Origin: Chamaelirium japonicum
Taxonomy: Eukaryota > Streptophyta > Magnoliopsida > Liliales > Melanthiaceae
DNA length: 64,000 nucleotides
Assembly: GCA_947650365.1 (NCBI GenBank)
Contig: OX393549.1
Coordinates: forward strand, 27,867,209-27,931,208
Direction of reading: 5' to 3'
The notes beneath the pieces are model-generated. The model was not told where the DNA came from. It saw nothing but the letters and a program-made list of their open reading frames with translations, and did not search any database. A program made the translations under genes and the position numbers. The first letter of the stretch is position 1, and each line of letters starts with the position of its first letter. Below are positions 53,440 through 63,700 of this stretch, piece by piece.

Positions 53440-56400
53440 CTATCTCATATAGCTTCTGCCTTTGCAATCAGCTTCAATTGCTTTACGTATATTTTCCTTG
53501 AGGTCTTGTGGGTAAATCTGAACCATCTGATTGCCATGATCCATTTTTGATAAGATGTCTGCAGGTTGATTACCCTCTCTCCAAATGTGAGTGATCTTAT
53601 GCTCATTGTACTTGTTTATGACCTCTCTGATACTTAAAACCTGGTGAATAGCATTCCAGGGAATAGCACATTCATCTCTAATACATTTCACTGCAATAAG
53701 AGAATCAGATTCAATCCACAGCTTTGAGATGTGCATATCTTCCGTATATAAGAGACCTTTCAGCACTGCATCTAATTCAATATTTAGTATTTCAGTATAT
53801 TTAGATGGACCATAGAAACACTGAATTGCTTCACCATTGCTATTTCTGAACACTCCCCCAACAGAAGCTGAGTTGTTTGCCAAAGCTCCATCTGTATTCA
53901 ACTTCATCCATCCCCTATCAGGCTTATCCCAGGTGACAGTGTGAATATTTCGAATATTAGGCTTCAGATGACATCCCCATTTTGCCAAAATAATCTTGTT
54001 ATCCAAAGTATCCTCTTCAGAGTAATCACAACTAGACGTTCTCAAAAAAACTGTTCTAGTAATATAAGCCAGCAGGACTCTCTTGTGAGTAGTATTTTTA
54101 GCAAAAATTCTTTTGCATCTCTCCTCCCAGATCATCTTAACTACACAACCTGTAGCTATTTTAGCCAGAGTGTTAATTTGACCTTTACTTTTGAATTTAG
54201 CTTTCAATCTGCCAATCTCTGCACTGAGATTACCAATTCTGGTTGCTTTGATGTCCAGTCTAGGTAGAACTGATCTCCAAATCCAGTTAGAGTAAGAGCA
54301 ATTGAAAAATAGATGGTCATGAGTCTCCCTATCAGACCAGCACAGAACACATAAAGAAGGAACCATCATACCTCTTCTATGAAGCTTATCACAGGTGAGA
54401 AGATTTTTTAAAACAGCTCTCCACAAACAAACTGCATGCCTCTCAATTCTGTGCTGATGCCAAATCCAATTAGCTTCGAAAAAAACCTGCCCTTTAAGTC
54501 TATTTGAATCCCAAGCTGATTTGAGTGTATATGATCCACTGTTAGAAGGTTTCCAGATTTTGATATCAGAGAGCCTTGGATAAGAAATAGCAAAATCTGA
54601 AATCATATCAAAAATTCTCATAATATCTGCTGAAGAGGGTGAAGGGAAGGACCATTTCCCATTATCTATAAACTCACTAGCAGTAACATCTGTGCCATAC
54701 CCCAAATCATATACTGCTCTACTATCAAAAAGATCAATGAGCCTCCCTTGAGGCAGCCAATTATCAAGCCAAAAATTAGTCTTATTACCATTCCCCACAA
54801 CACTGATAATATTTTGCTTGAATTTATTTCGAATTTGAAGAATCCCTCTCCAAATCCCTGAAGCATTATGAGTGCTTTTACATTCCCAAATACCTTCATG
54901 TCTCAAATATTTAGCAGTAACCCATTTAACCCATAAGGACTTATCCATAGAGCAAATTCTCCAGAGATGCTTAGCCAAAGCAGCTTCATTCCATTCCTCC
55001 AATTTTCTGAAACCAAGCCCTCCTTCACTCTTAGGATAACACAGTTTCTTCCAGGCAATAGGGACCATTTTTTTAGTGAGTGAAGGCCCTCCTCCCCAAA
55101 GGAATCTGCTGAATATACCTTCTATCTCTTTAATAACTGATTTAGGAAAACTGAAGACCCCAGACCAGTATAAATGCAAAGAATTAAGCACAGACTTGAT
55201 TAACTCAACTCTGCCTGCAAGAGAAAGGAAATTCCTATTCCAAGATCCAATTCTAGACCTGATTTTATCAATTAAAACTTGGCAATCAGTATGCTTTAAT
55301 CTCTTTGAGAGAAGTGGAAGACCAAGATACTTAACTGGTAGAGTTCCTTCTCTTAATTCAAGAATATTCAGCAAACACTGTCTATTCTGAACATTTTGGC
55401 TGAAGAAAACTTTGGACTTATCATAATTGATCTCCAGACCTGATTGATGATTGAAGTTCTTGAGGACTTGTGTTAGCCCAGTAGCTGAATGAGATTCAGC
55501 CTTACAAAAAAGCAGAAGATCATCAGCATAAACCAAATGAGATATAGGGATACTACCCAAAGAAGGAACCAATATTCTTTTGTTTTCTTCTGCTTCTATA
55601 AGTAAACAAGAGAGAATATTCATAGCAATGGTAAACAAATATGGGGATATAGGATCTCCTTGCCGAATTCCTCTATAAGCTGTAAAATAACCCTTTGCTG
55701 CACTATTAATAAGCACTGAAAATCTGACTGAAGTAATACATTCCTTAATCCAGTTAACCCATCTATGTGGAAAATTCATAGCTGCCATCGCTTGAAGGAG
55801 GAAATTATGATTTACAGTATCAAAAGCTTTCTTTAAGTCGACTTTAATGCACATTCGAGGTGAACCAATCTTCATATGTAATTTATAAAGCAACTCATGA
55901 GCTAACATAATTGCATCCTGGATATATCTGCCATTTAGGAAGGCTGCTTGATTTTCTGCAATTAGCTGTGGTAGTATTATCTTCATTCTATTTGCTAAAA
56001 TGGTAGAGATAATCTTATACGAAAAATTACATAGAGAGATAGGCCTGCAGCTTGCAAAGTTTTTGATACTTTCTCCTTTTGGAATTAAAGCTATCAAAGT
56101 GTGGTTAAGGTAAGTAATTTTCTGTGGATGGTCATAAAAGAAATGGATTAAAGCAGTAACATCATCCTTAATAATAGGCCAGCAACCATTATAAAATTCA
56201 CTAGAGAACCCATCTGCACCAAGAGCCTTATCCATAGGAGCAGTATGAACAACATTATATACTTCTTCTGCAGTAAAATGTCTACTGATCCAATCAGCCT
56301 GTTCACTGGATAATTTCCCCATATTAGTGCAGTTAAAACTATGACAGCCAACTTCTTTGAACAGCTGTGTAAAGTATGAAATTCCTTCGGCTCCAATACC

Positions 56401-57585
56401 CTCAGGATCTTCTATCAACTGATCCTCAGTCGACAGAATAGAGTAGATTTTCGATTTAGCTCTTCTTCCTTGAATAATAGCATGGAAAAACTTTGTGTTT
56501 TTATCACCTTTGGATAACCAATGAATTTTGGATTTCAATCTAAGTAAGTCATCATTGATGTCTCTCTCTTTCTTAAGAGTAGTAAGAGCTTCCCGTTCTT
56601 CTAAAGCTATTGTATCATTTAGTGGATCCAAATTCATACGATTTTGAATTTCATCCAACTCCCTCTCTGCCTTTAAACATCTCAACTGAGTGTAGCCAAA
56701 GCTATTCTTATTCCAGGCTTTTAGAAGTGCCTTAAGCCTTTTGAGTTTGTGACAGAATTTGAAAAAAGGATCACCCTGAACTTCATTTTTCCAAGAATTA
56801 TCTGCTACAACTGTGAGAAAATTTTCATTTATTTCCCATATTTTTAGATATCTGAAAGGAGAGGAGCCATAAGACCAACTAGGATTCATCTTAATAACCA
56901 CAGGTGTGTGATCAGAAGATCCTTGATTAATGAAACTAGCAATACTGTTTGGGAAACCAAAATTCCACTGATGATTTACCAGAGCTCTGTCCAACTTAGC
57001 AGCAATCCGAGAGCTTTCAGCTTTGTTTGTCCAAGTGATAAAGTGGCCATGAGACACCATATCATCAAGATCACAATCATCAAGGACTTCATTAAATTCT
57101 CTAAGAGCACTATTAGGCACTGCATTACCTCCTTTTTTCTCCCCTGCTGTCCTGATCAAATTGAAATCTCCTGCTACCAGCCAAGGCTCATTTACTTGCA
57201 AACTAATATCTTTCATAGTTGTCCAAAGTCTACATCTATCAATAGCTGTATTATGCCCATAGATAACAGAAAAAAGCATCACTCTATTACCTGGTTTCCA
57301 TATAGCCTTACAGTGCAAAATCTGATCACCTTCCATAAGGAGCATAACATCAAAAGTTGTCTGATCCCAAAGAAGAATAATTCTCCCAGATGCATGAGAA
57401 TTATGACTAGACAAACATCTCCAATCAGGCTTGATTTTAGAAAGAATCTTAGATAGGTTGTGAATCTTGACTTTTGTCTCCACTAATCCAAGAATACCAA
57501 TATTATGCTTATTGATCAATTTACAAGCATCTTCACATCTATCACTACTATTTAGACCCCTGGCATTCCACACACAGATATTCAT
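53440..57585 (-). CDS. LINE ORF2: endonuclease, reverse transcriptase, RNase H
   Basis: An intact 1381-residue polyprotein, the enzymatic machinery of target-primed reverse transcription. Residues 1-230 form the APE-like endonuclease, with the expected motifs: N7 (WNARG), E36 (GLVETK), D140/N142 (GDFN), W185-N187 (TWTN), D199-R200 and S224-D225-H226 (SDH). Residues about 450-760 are the reverse transcriptase: ADGF 457-460, PISL 515-518, catalytic D583 in KVDLKKAFD, RQGDP 641-645, YADD 686-689 and KYLGLPL 752-758. Residues about 1010-1105 match the plant RT zinc-binding region, with C1079, C1082, H1091 and C1096. Residues 1228-1345 are RNase H, with D1232, E1270, D1294 and D1343 plus the WREGNQPAD motif. 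The length is normal for plant L1 ORF2. The ATG overlaps the ORF1 stop, which supports this start. No stop or frameshift is visible. Activity cannot be judged from sequence alone. Confidence 0.96.
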   Translation of the reverse strand: MNICVWNARGLNSSDRCEDACKLINKHNIGILGLVETKVKIHNLSKILSKIKPDWRCLSSHNSHASGRIILLWDQTTFDVMLLMEGDQILHCKAIWKPGNRVMLFSVIYGHNTAIDRCRLWTTMKDISLQVNEPWLVAGDFNLIRTAGEKKGGNAVPNSALREFNEVLDDCDLDDMVSHGHFITWTNKAESSRIAAKLDRALVNHQWNFGFPNSIASFINQGSSDHTPVVIKMNPSWSYGSSPFRYLKIWEINENFLTVVADNSWKNEVQGDPFFKFCHKLKRLKALLKAWNKNSFGYTQLRCLKAERELDEIQNRMNLDPLNDTIALEEREALTTLKKERDINDDLLRLKSKIHWLSKGDKNTKFFHAIIQGRRAKSKIYSILSTEDQLIEDPEGIGAEGISYFTQLFKEVGCHSFNCTNMGKLSSEQADWISRHFTAEEVYNVVHTAPMDKALGADGFSSEFYNGCWPIIKDDVTALIHFFYDHPQKITYLNHTLIALIPKGESIKNFASCRPISLCNFSYKIISTILANRMKIILPQLIAENQAAFLNGRYIQDAIMLAHELLYKLHMKIGSPRMCIKVDLKKAFDTVNHNFLLQAMAAMNFPHRWVNWIKECITSVRFSVLINSAAKGYFTAYRGIRQGDPISPYLFTIAMNILSCLLIEAEENKRILVPSLGSIPISHLVYADDLLLFCKAESHSATGLTQVLKNFNHQSGLEINYDKSKVFFSQNVQNRQCLLNILELREGTLPVKYLGLPLLSKRLKHTDCQVLIDKIRSRIGSWNRNFLSLAGRVELIKSVLNSLHLYWSGVFSFPKSVIKEIEGIFSRFLWGGGPSLTKKMVPIAWKKLCYPKSEGGLGFRKLEEWNEAALAKHLWRICSMDKSLWVKWVTAKYLRHEGIWECKSTHNASGIWRGILQIRNKFKQNIISVVGNGNKTNFWLDNWLPQGRLIDLFDSRAVYDLGYGTDVTASEFIDNGKWSFPSPSSADIMRIFDMISDFAISYPRLSDIKIWKPSNSGSYTLKSAWDSNRLKGQVFFEANWIWHQHRIERHAVCLWRAVLKNLLTCDKLHRRGMMVPSLCVLCWSDRETHDHLFFNCSYSNWIWRSVLPRLDIKATRIGNLSAEIGRLKAKFKSKGQINTLAKIATGCVVKMIWEERCKRIFAKNTTHKRVLLAYITRTVFLRTSSCDYSEEDTLDNKIILAKWGCHLKPNIRNIHTVTWDKPDRGWMKLNTDGALANNSASVGGVFRNSNGEAIQCFYGPSKYTEILNIELDAVLKGLLYTEDMHISKLWIESDSLIAVKCIRDECAIPWNAIHQVLSIREVINKYNEHKITHIWREGNQPADILSKMDHGNQMVQIYPQDLKENIRKAIEADCKGRSYMR
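57582..57585 (-). promoter_or_regulatory. ATGA overlap of ORF1 stop and ORF2 start
   Basis: On the minus strand the ORF2 ATG (57585-57583) overlaps the TGA (57584-57582) that ends the third ORF1 frame. That frame is otherwise readable up to this point apart from two single stops. Such overlaps are compatible with translation of ORF2 by termination and reinitiation. This is an inference from the geometry; nothing here shows that it is used. Confidence 0.6.
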
Positions 57586-58453
57586 TTGAAAACGGGCTGG
57601 GCAAAAGTTTTGCCCTGTTCTTCTATTTTCTCACCATTTTGCTCAATATCTTTTTCATCAGAAGAATAAAAGGATCATTTCCCAGCTTCTATAGAATAAC
57701 CACAATTATTTATATCACTGATGACTTTAACTCTTAAGGCTTTTCTGTAGGCTTGTATCTCTGTTAGAGGACCTGCAATATGAGCTTTGCTTATGGCCAG
57801 AACATAATCATTATTGGCCTTTTTCCTGATAGCATCCTCAAGTTTATCACTAAACTCCTCCTATTTATCATTGATACCTGTCAGTGAAGAATCAATCTGA
57901 TCTTCTGAATTGTCTTCACTCTGATCTTTTGTTTTATCCAGTTGAACTTGATGAGAACCATTGACTGTATTTTTCCCTTTCAATGAATCAATCTGTGTTT
58001 TGTAAGCATTGTATTCCTTGACTATTTTTGCAGTCTCTACTACAGTTTTTGGCAAGGACTTAGTTCCGCCTTCTGTGTTCCCAATTTGAAAGGATACTGG
58101 CGTTTTAGTACCAATGACTTCAGCTAAGGCAATTGGGCATTCATTAGCATTACTAGAATCAAGTAGTTTGATTCTTGAAGCTCTTCTGCTTTCCTGAACT
58201 TCAGTTAAAACAACTTCTCTTTTTCCTTTCTTTATAACCTTTGCATTTGTTTCCTTTTGCTCTGGATCTGAACTTGAAATTTCTTCCTCTTCAACCCCAA
58301 TCTCTTTTTTTTCTCCATCAGAACACCCATATTTTCTTCAAGAATACTGTATGAGTTGTATAATTTGAGAGAAGGATTTGCTGTGGCTGAACATTTTGGG
58401 ATCCAAACTTTTTTCTGGTTTATTACCTCTTTTGATTTAAACTGAATGGTATT

Positions 58454-58495
58454 GCAATCATTGAGTTTGTGTCCAAAACCTTCGCAGTTTGAGGA
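58454..58495 (-). other. Degenerate CCHC zinc knuckle of ORF1
   Basis: The sequence SSNCEGFGHKLNDC occupies the place of the C-x2-C-x4-H-x4-C knuckle that follows YEWKPP in plant L1 ORF1. The second Cys, the His and the last Cys are present. The first Cys is Ser (TCC at 58493-58495, where TGC or TGT would be expected). One zinc ligand is therefore missing, in addition to the stops and frameshifts of the gene. Confidence 0.83.
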
Positions 58496-59205
58496 AACAG
58501 GAGGCTTCCATTCATAGACAACTGGTTGATCAAACAAATGAACTCCTTGGACACTAATGGAATTGTGTCCACCATTTTTGCAGAATCTGAAATTTCAATA
58601 TTAATTCTAGCAAAATTGAGCCTTTGTTTTGTTCTAGTAAGCTCATCCATTCTAATCGGCTTACCCAAAACACTGCCAATTTTGCAAAAGCTCTCCCAAG
58701 AATAGAGTTCAAGAGGTAAGTTTGGAAATCTGACCCATAGAGGAAAAGAATCAAACATCTTCATATCAAGCTGCATGCCTGGTTTCCATTCCCTTAAAAA
58801 CAAAGGGCGCCCTTCATAATCCCATGGACCTTTATTCAAAATTCGATGAAAATCTGTAGATTCAGAGAATTTGAAGATTAGTAATCCATTCTCCAAAATG
58901 GACATAGAGAACGAACCTTTGCATTTCCAAATCCTCAGCAAATAGATTCGAAATGCGCAAAAATAAGGCCTCTTCCCCATCAGATTACCCACAAGACTGT
59001 AACTCCATTGCTTTATCCCCTTATCAAGATCCTGTTGAGATAAATCTGCTCCCAATCTATCATCTCCAAGAGTAAAAGGTTGAGAAAATTTCAGCTCTGA
59101 TTGAGCAGATGATGAAACAAACAACTCTCTCTAAGAAGAAATGGTTCCAGTTGAATGAGGGATCGGAGTAGAGAGATTTATAGGTTCTTGAGAGGTGGCA
59201 GACAA

Positions 59206-59874
59206 TTTCTGAACTGATTTTTGGATCTGCTCAATGGAGGAAGAAGAATCTTTAAGCTCCGAGACCCTAGCACCTTCTTCAGATCCAGATTTGACTTGAT
59301 TCACAATGACTTCCTCACAAGGATCAAAGAGAATTGGGGACGAGAAAGATGGAATTTCTTGAGCTTTATCTTCAGCCAACTGATCAAAAACCGGGCAATC
59401 TTGATTCGTAGCAAGAACAGATGATGAATACCTCTTCTCCAGATCATCCTTATTTAGAATTTCAGCCGAGAAAAATTCTGAAGAAAAATCAGAGTTGGAT
59501 TTTGAGGGAAGAATCAGCCCTGGTGAAAGAGATGAAGAAGGTTCCTTAACTAACTGCTGGATCGGCTCAATTGAGGAAGAAGAAAACTTAAGCTCCGAGA
59601 CTCTGGCATCTCCTTCAGATCCATATTTGACTTGATTCACTGAGACTTCCTCATAGAGATCAAAGAGAATTGGGGATGAGGAGGATGGAATTTCTTGAGC
59701 TTTATCTTCAGCCAACTGAACAAAACCCGGGCAAACTTGATTTGTAACAAGAACAACTAATGGATACCTCTTCTCCAGATCATCCTTATGTAGATTGTCA
59801 GCCGAGAAAAAATCTGAAGAATTATCAGAGTTGGATCTTGAGGGAAGAATCAGCCCTGTTGAAAGAGATGAAGA
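59206..59874 (-). repeat. 336-bp tandem duplication inside ORF1
   Basis: Residues 31-142 and 143-253 of ORF1 are two copies of a 112-residue Ser/Glu-rich unit. Matching blocks in order are SSSLS-GLILPS, KDDLEKRY, QLAEDKAQEIPS, SSPILFD, NQVK-GSE and RVSELK. The DNA repeats with exact 336-bp spacing: GAAGAATCAGCCCTG begins near 59846 and near 59510 on the plus strand. The frame is preserved. The copies differ at many residues, so the duplication predates this insertion. The unit has no domain I recognise and looks disordered. Confidence 0.9.
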
Positions 59875-59968
59875 AGTGTCCTTTGAAACTGCCTTTTCCC
59901 GCGAATCGCCTGTTTTCCCTCCTTGCACTCTCTCTCTCTCCTCTCTCCTCTCTCCATTATCCATTTAA

Positions 59969-59982
59969 ATCCATTCTAATTC
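59969..59982. repeat. LINE target-site duplication, right
   Basis: ATCCATTCTAATTC abutting the 5' end of the LINE (TTAAATGG on the minus strand) and continuing into satellite ATTCGTGTAATCC. The first A could belong to the element, giving 13 rather than 14 bp. Confidence 0.8.
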
Positions 59983-60261
59983 ATTCGTGTAATCCATTCT
60001 ATTTCATTCGTACGATCCATTCTTACTCATTCGTACGATCCATTCTAATTCATTCACACGAATGTATCCATTCGTACGAATGAATTAGAATAGATTGTAC
60101 GAATGAATTAGAATGGATCGTACGAATGAATTAGAATGGATCGTACGAAGGAATTAGAATGGATCATACGAATGAATTAGAATGGATCGTACAAATGAAA
60201 TAGAATAGATCGTACGAATGAATTAGAATGGATCGTACGATCCATTCTAATTCATTCATAC

Positions 60262-60712
60262 GATCTATTCTAATTCATTCATACAATCCATTCTAATTCT
60301 TTCACACGATCCATTCTAATTCATTCGTACGATCCATTCTAATTCATTCGCACAATCCATTCTATTTCATTCATACGATCCATTCTTACTCATTCGTATG
60401 ATCCATTCTAATTCATTCGCACGAATGTATCCATAATGGATCATACGAATGAGTAAGAATGGATCGTACGAATGAAATAGAATGGATTGTGCGAATGAAT
60501 TAGAATGGACCGTACGAATGAATTAGACGTACGAATGAATTAGAATGGATACATTCATGCGAATAAATTAGAATAGATCATACGAATGAGTAAGAATGGA
60601 TCGTCATTCTAATTTATTCGTATGATCCATTCTAATTCATTTGTATCCATTCTATTTCATTCGCACGATCCATTCTAATTCATTCGCGCAATCTATTCCA
60701 ATTCATTCGTAC
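60262..60712. repeat. Higher-order block H2, copy 2
   Basis: Indel-free partner of 17495-17945, 42.8 kb away in the same orientation. The shared irregular units (GACGTACG at about 60527, GATCGTCATTC at 60600, TTTGTATCCATTC at about 60640) are unlikely to have arisen twice, so this is a duplicated segment rather than convergent variation. Confidence 0.87.
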
Positions 60713-63700
60713 GATCCATTCTAATTCATTCGTACGATCCATTCTAATTCATTCATACAATCCATTCTAATTTATTCGCACGAATGTATCCATTCTAATT
60801 CATTCGTACGATCCATTCTAATTCATTCGCACAATCTATTCTAATTCATTCATACGATCCATTCTAATTCATTCGCACGAATGTATCCATTCTAATTCAT
60901 TCATACGATCCATTCTACTTCATTCGTACAATCCATTCTAATTCACTCATACGATCCATTCTAATTCATTCATACGATCCATTCTAATTCATTTGCACGA
61001 ATATATCTATTCTAATTCATTCGTACGATCCATTCTAATTCCTTCGTACGATCCATTCTAATTCCTTCGTATGATCCATTCTATTTCCTTCGTACGATCC
61101 ATTCTATTTCATTCGTATGATCCATTCTAATTCCTTCGTACGATCCATTCTAATTCCTTCGTATCCATTCTAATTCACTCATACGATCCATTCTAATTTA
61201 TTCGTACGATCCATTCTAATTCATTCATACAATCCATTCTAATTCATTCGCACGAATGTATCCATTCTAATCCATTCGTACGATCCATTCTAATCCATTC
61301 GTACGATCCATTCTAATTCATTCGCATGAATGTAACCATTCTAATTCATTCATTTGATCCATTCTAATTCATTCGTACGATCCATTCTAATTCATTTGTC
61401 CGATCCATTCTAATTCATTCGCACGAATGTATCCATTCTAATTTATTCGTACGATCCATTCTAATTCATTCGTACGATCCATTCTAATTCATTCGTAAGA
61501 TCCATTCGAATTCATTCGTACGATCCATTCTAATTCATTCATACGATCCATTCTAATTCATTCGCACGAATGTATCCATTCTAGTTCATTCGTACGATCC
61601 ATTCTAGTTCATTCGCACGATCCATTCTAATTCATTCGTACGATCCATTCTAATTCATTCGTATTATCCATTCTAATTAATTCGTATGATCCATTCTAAT
61701 TCATTCGTATGATCCATTCTAATTCATTCATACAATCCATTCTAATTCATTCGCACGAATGTATCCATTCTAATTAATTCGTACGATTCATTCTAATTCA
61801 TTCGTATGATCCATTCGTATTCATTCGCACGATCCAGTCTAATGGATTCGCACGATCCATTCTAATTCATTCGCACGAATGTATCCATTCTAATTCATTC
61901 GTACGATCCATTCTAATTCATTAATATGATCCATTCTAATTCATTCGTACGATCCATTCTAATTCAAATGCACAAAGGTATCCATTCTAATCCATTCGTA
62001 GGATCTATTCTAATCCATTCGTACGATCCATTCTAATTCATTCGTACGATCCATTCTAATTCATTCGCTCGAATGTATCCATTCTAATCCATTCATACGA
62101 TCCATTCTAATCCATTCGTACGATCCATTCTAATTCATTCATTTGATCCATTCTAATTCATTCGTCCGATCCATTCTAATTCATTCGTCCGATCCATTCT
62201 AATTCATTCGCACGAATGTATCCATTCTAATTCATTCGTACGATCCATTCTAATTCATTCGTACGATCCATTCTAATTCATTCGTAAGATCCATTCTAAT
62301 TCATTCGTACGATCCATTCTAATTCATTCGTACGATCCATTCTAATTCATTCGCACGAATGTATCCATTCTAGTTCATTCGTACGATCCATTCTAATTCA
62401 TTCGTACGATCCATTCTAATTCATTCGCACGATCCATTCTAATTCATTCGTACGATCAATTCTAATTCATTCGCACGAATGTATCCATTCTAATTCATTC
62501 ATACGATCCATTCTAATTCATTCGTACGATCCATTATAATTCACTCATACGATCCATTCTAATACATTCATACGATCCATTCTAATTCATTTGCACGAAT
62601 ATATCCATTCTAATTCACTCGTACGATCCATTCTAATTCCTTCATACGATCTATTCTAATTCATTCGTACGATCCATTCTAATTCATTCATACGATCCAT
62701 TCTAATTCCTTCGTATGATCCATTCTAATTTATTCGTACGATCCATTCTAAGTCATTCGTACAATCTATTCTAATTCATTCGTACGAATGGATACATTCG
62801 TGTGAATGAATTAGAATGGATCGTACGAATGAGTAAGAATGGCTCGTACGAATGAAATAGATTGGATTGCACGAATGAATTAGAATGGATCGTACGAATG
62901 AATTAGAATGGATCGTGTGAAAGAATTAGAATGGATTGTATGAATGAATTAGAATGGATCGTACGAAGGAATTAGAATGGATCGTACGAAGGAATTAGAA
63001 TGGATCGTACGAATGAATTAGAATGGATCGTACGAATGAATTAGAATAGATCATACGAATGAATTAGAATGGATCGTACGAAGGAATTAGAATGGATCGT
63101 ACGAATGAATTAGAATGGATATATTCGTGCAAATGAATTAGAATGGATCGTATGAATATATTAGAATGGATCGTATGAGTGAATTAGAATGGATCGTACG
63201 AATGAATTAGAATGGATCGTATGAATGAATTAGAATGGATCGTGCGAAAGAATTAGAATGCATTGTATGAATGAATTAGAATGGATCGTATGAATGAATT
63301 AGAATGGATCGTGCGAATGAATTCGAATGGATCGCATGATCCATTCGAATAGAATGGATCGTATGAATGAATTAGAATGGATCGGGCGAATGAATTAGAA
63401 TGGATCGTATGAATGAATTAGAATGGATCGTATGAATGAATTAGAATGGATCGTGTGAATGAATTAGAATGGATAGTACGAATGAATTAGAATGGATCGT
63501 ACGAATGAATTAGAATGGATCATACGAATGAATTAGAATGGATCATACGAATGAGTAAGAATGGATCGTACGAATGAAATAGAATGGATTGTACGAATGA
63601 ATTAGAATGGATACATTCATGCGAATGAATTAGAATGGATCGGACGATTGAATTAGAATGGATCGTACGATTCATTCTAATTCATTCGTACGATCCATTC

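Larger units (their letters stand above)
57582..59964 (-). pseudogene. LINE ORF1, broken (DUF4283 and zinc knuckle)
   Basis: ORF1 of plant L1 elements makes the RNA-binding protein of the retrotransposition particle. From ATG at 59964 it reads 277 codons to TAG at 59131-59133, then continues in the same frame through a DUF4283 domain (about 59019-58600; motifs GPWDYEGRPL and LPLWVRFPNLPLELYS, with one residue varied). The frame shifts near 58550 to one carrying VVYEWKPP and a zinc knuckle (58454-58495). It shifts again at a run of eight T (58305-58312). The third frame runs through a Lys/Glu-rich region, past TAG at 57861-57863 and TGA at 57675-57677, to TGA at 57582-57584. Both shifts look like loss of one base each. 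At about 794 codons it is longer than most plant ORF1 proteins, because of a duplicated N-terminal part. The first 28 residues are highly charged and come from GA-rich DNA, so they may be translated former leader. The breaks may be decay or, at the T run, a sequencing error. Confidence 0.87.
53234..59968 (-). mobile_element. L1-type plant LINE, near full length
   Basis: A 6735-bp non-LTR retrotransposon on the minus strand, inserted into minus-oriented satellite. Order along its sense strand: 4 bp before the ORF1 ATG, a broken ORF1 (DUF4283 and zinc knuckle), an intact ORF2 (endonuclease, reverse transcriptase, RNase H), a 196-bp 3' UTR with AATAAA, and a 10-A tail. It is flanked by 14-bp direct repeats ATCCATTCTAATTC. 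The poly(A) tail, target duplication and lack of LTRs fit target-primed reverse transcription. Satellite copies at 24.5, 29.0 and 46.0 kb share the right-hand flank (85 bp from GTGC/TA to the TCGTACGA hinge in every one) and show the uninterrupted site. The intact ORF2 suggests a fairly recent insertion, although ORF1 has decayed. Confidence 0.95.

Noticed and set aside
53941..57456. Open frames antisense to, or out of frame with, the LINE ORF2
   Set aside because: They are shadows of the 1381-codon frame, which has all the catalytic motifs. None has its own recognisable domain.
59131..59133. The TAG in ORF1 as a programmed readthrough site
   Set aside because: No downstream readthrough context or structure is evident. 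The gene has two more stops, two frameshifts and a lost zinc ligand, so plain decay is the simpler reading.
53234..59968. The reverse transcriptase gene as part of an LTR retrotransposon or endogenous pararetrovirus
   Set aside because: The domain order (N-terminal APE endonuclease, RT, late RNase H), poly(A) tail, 14-bp duplication and lack of LTR, protease or integrase identify it as an L1-type LINE.
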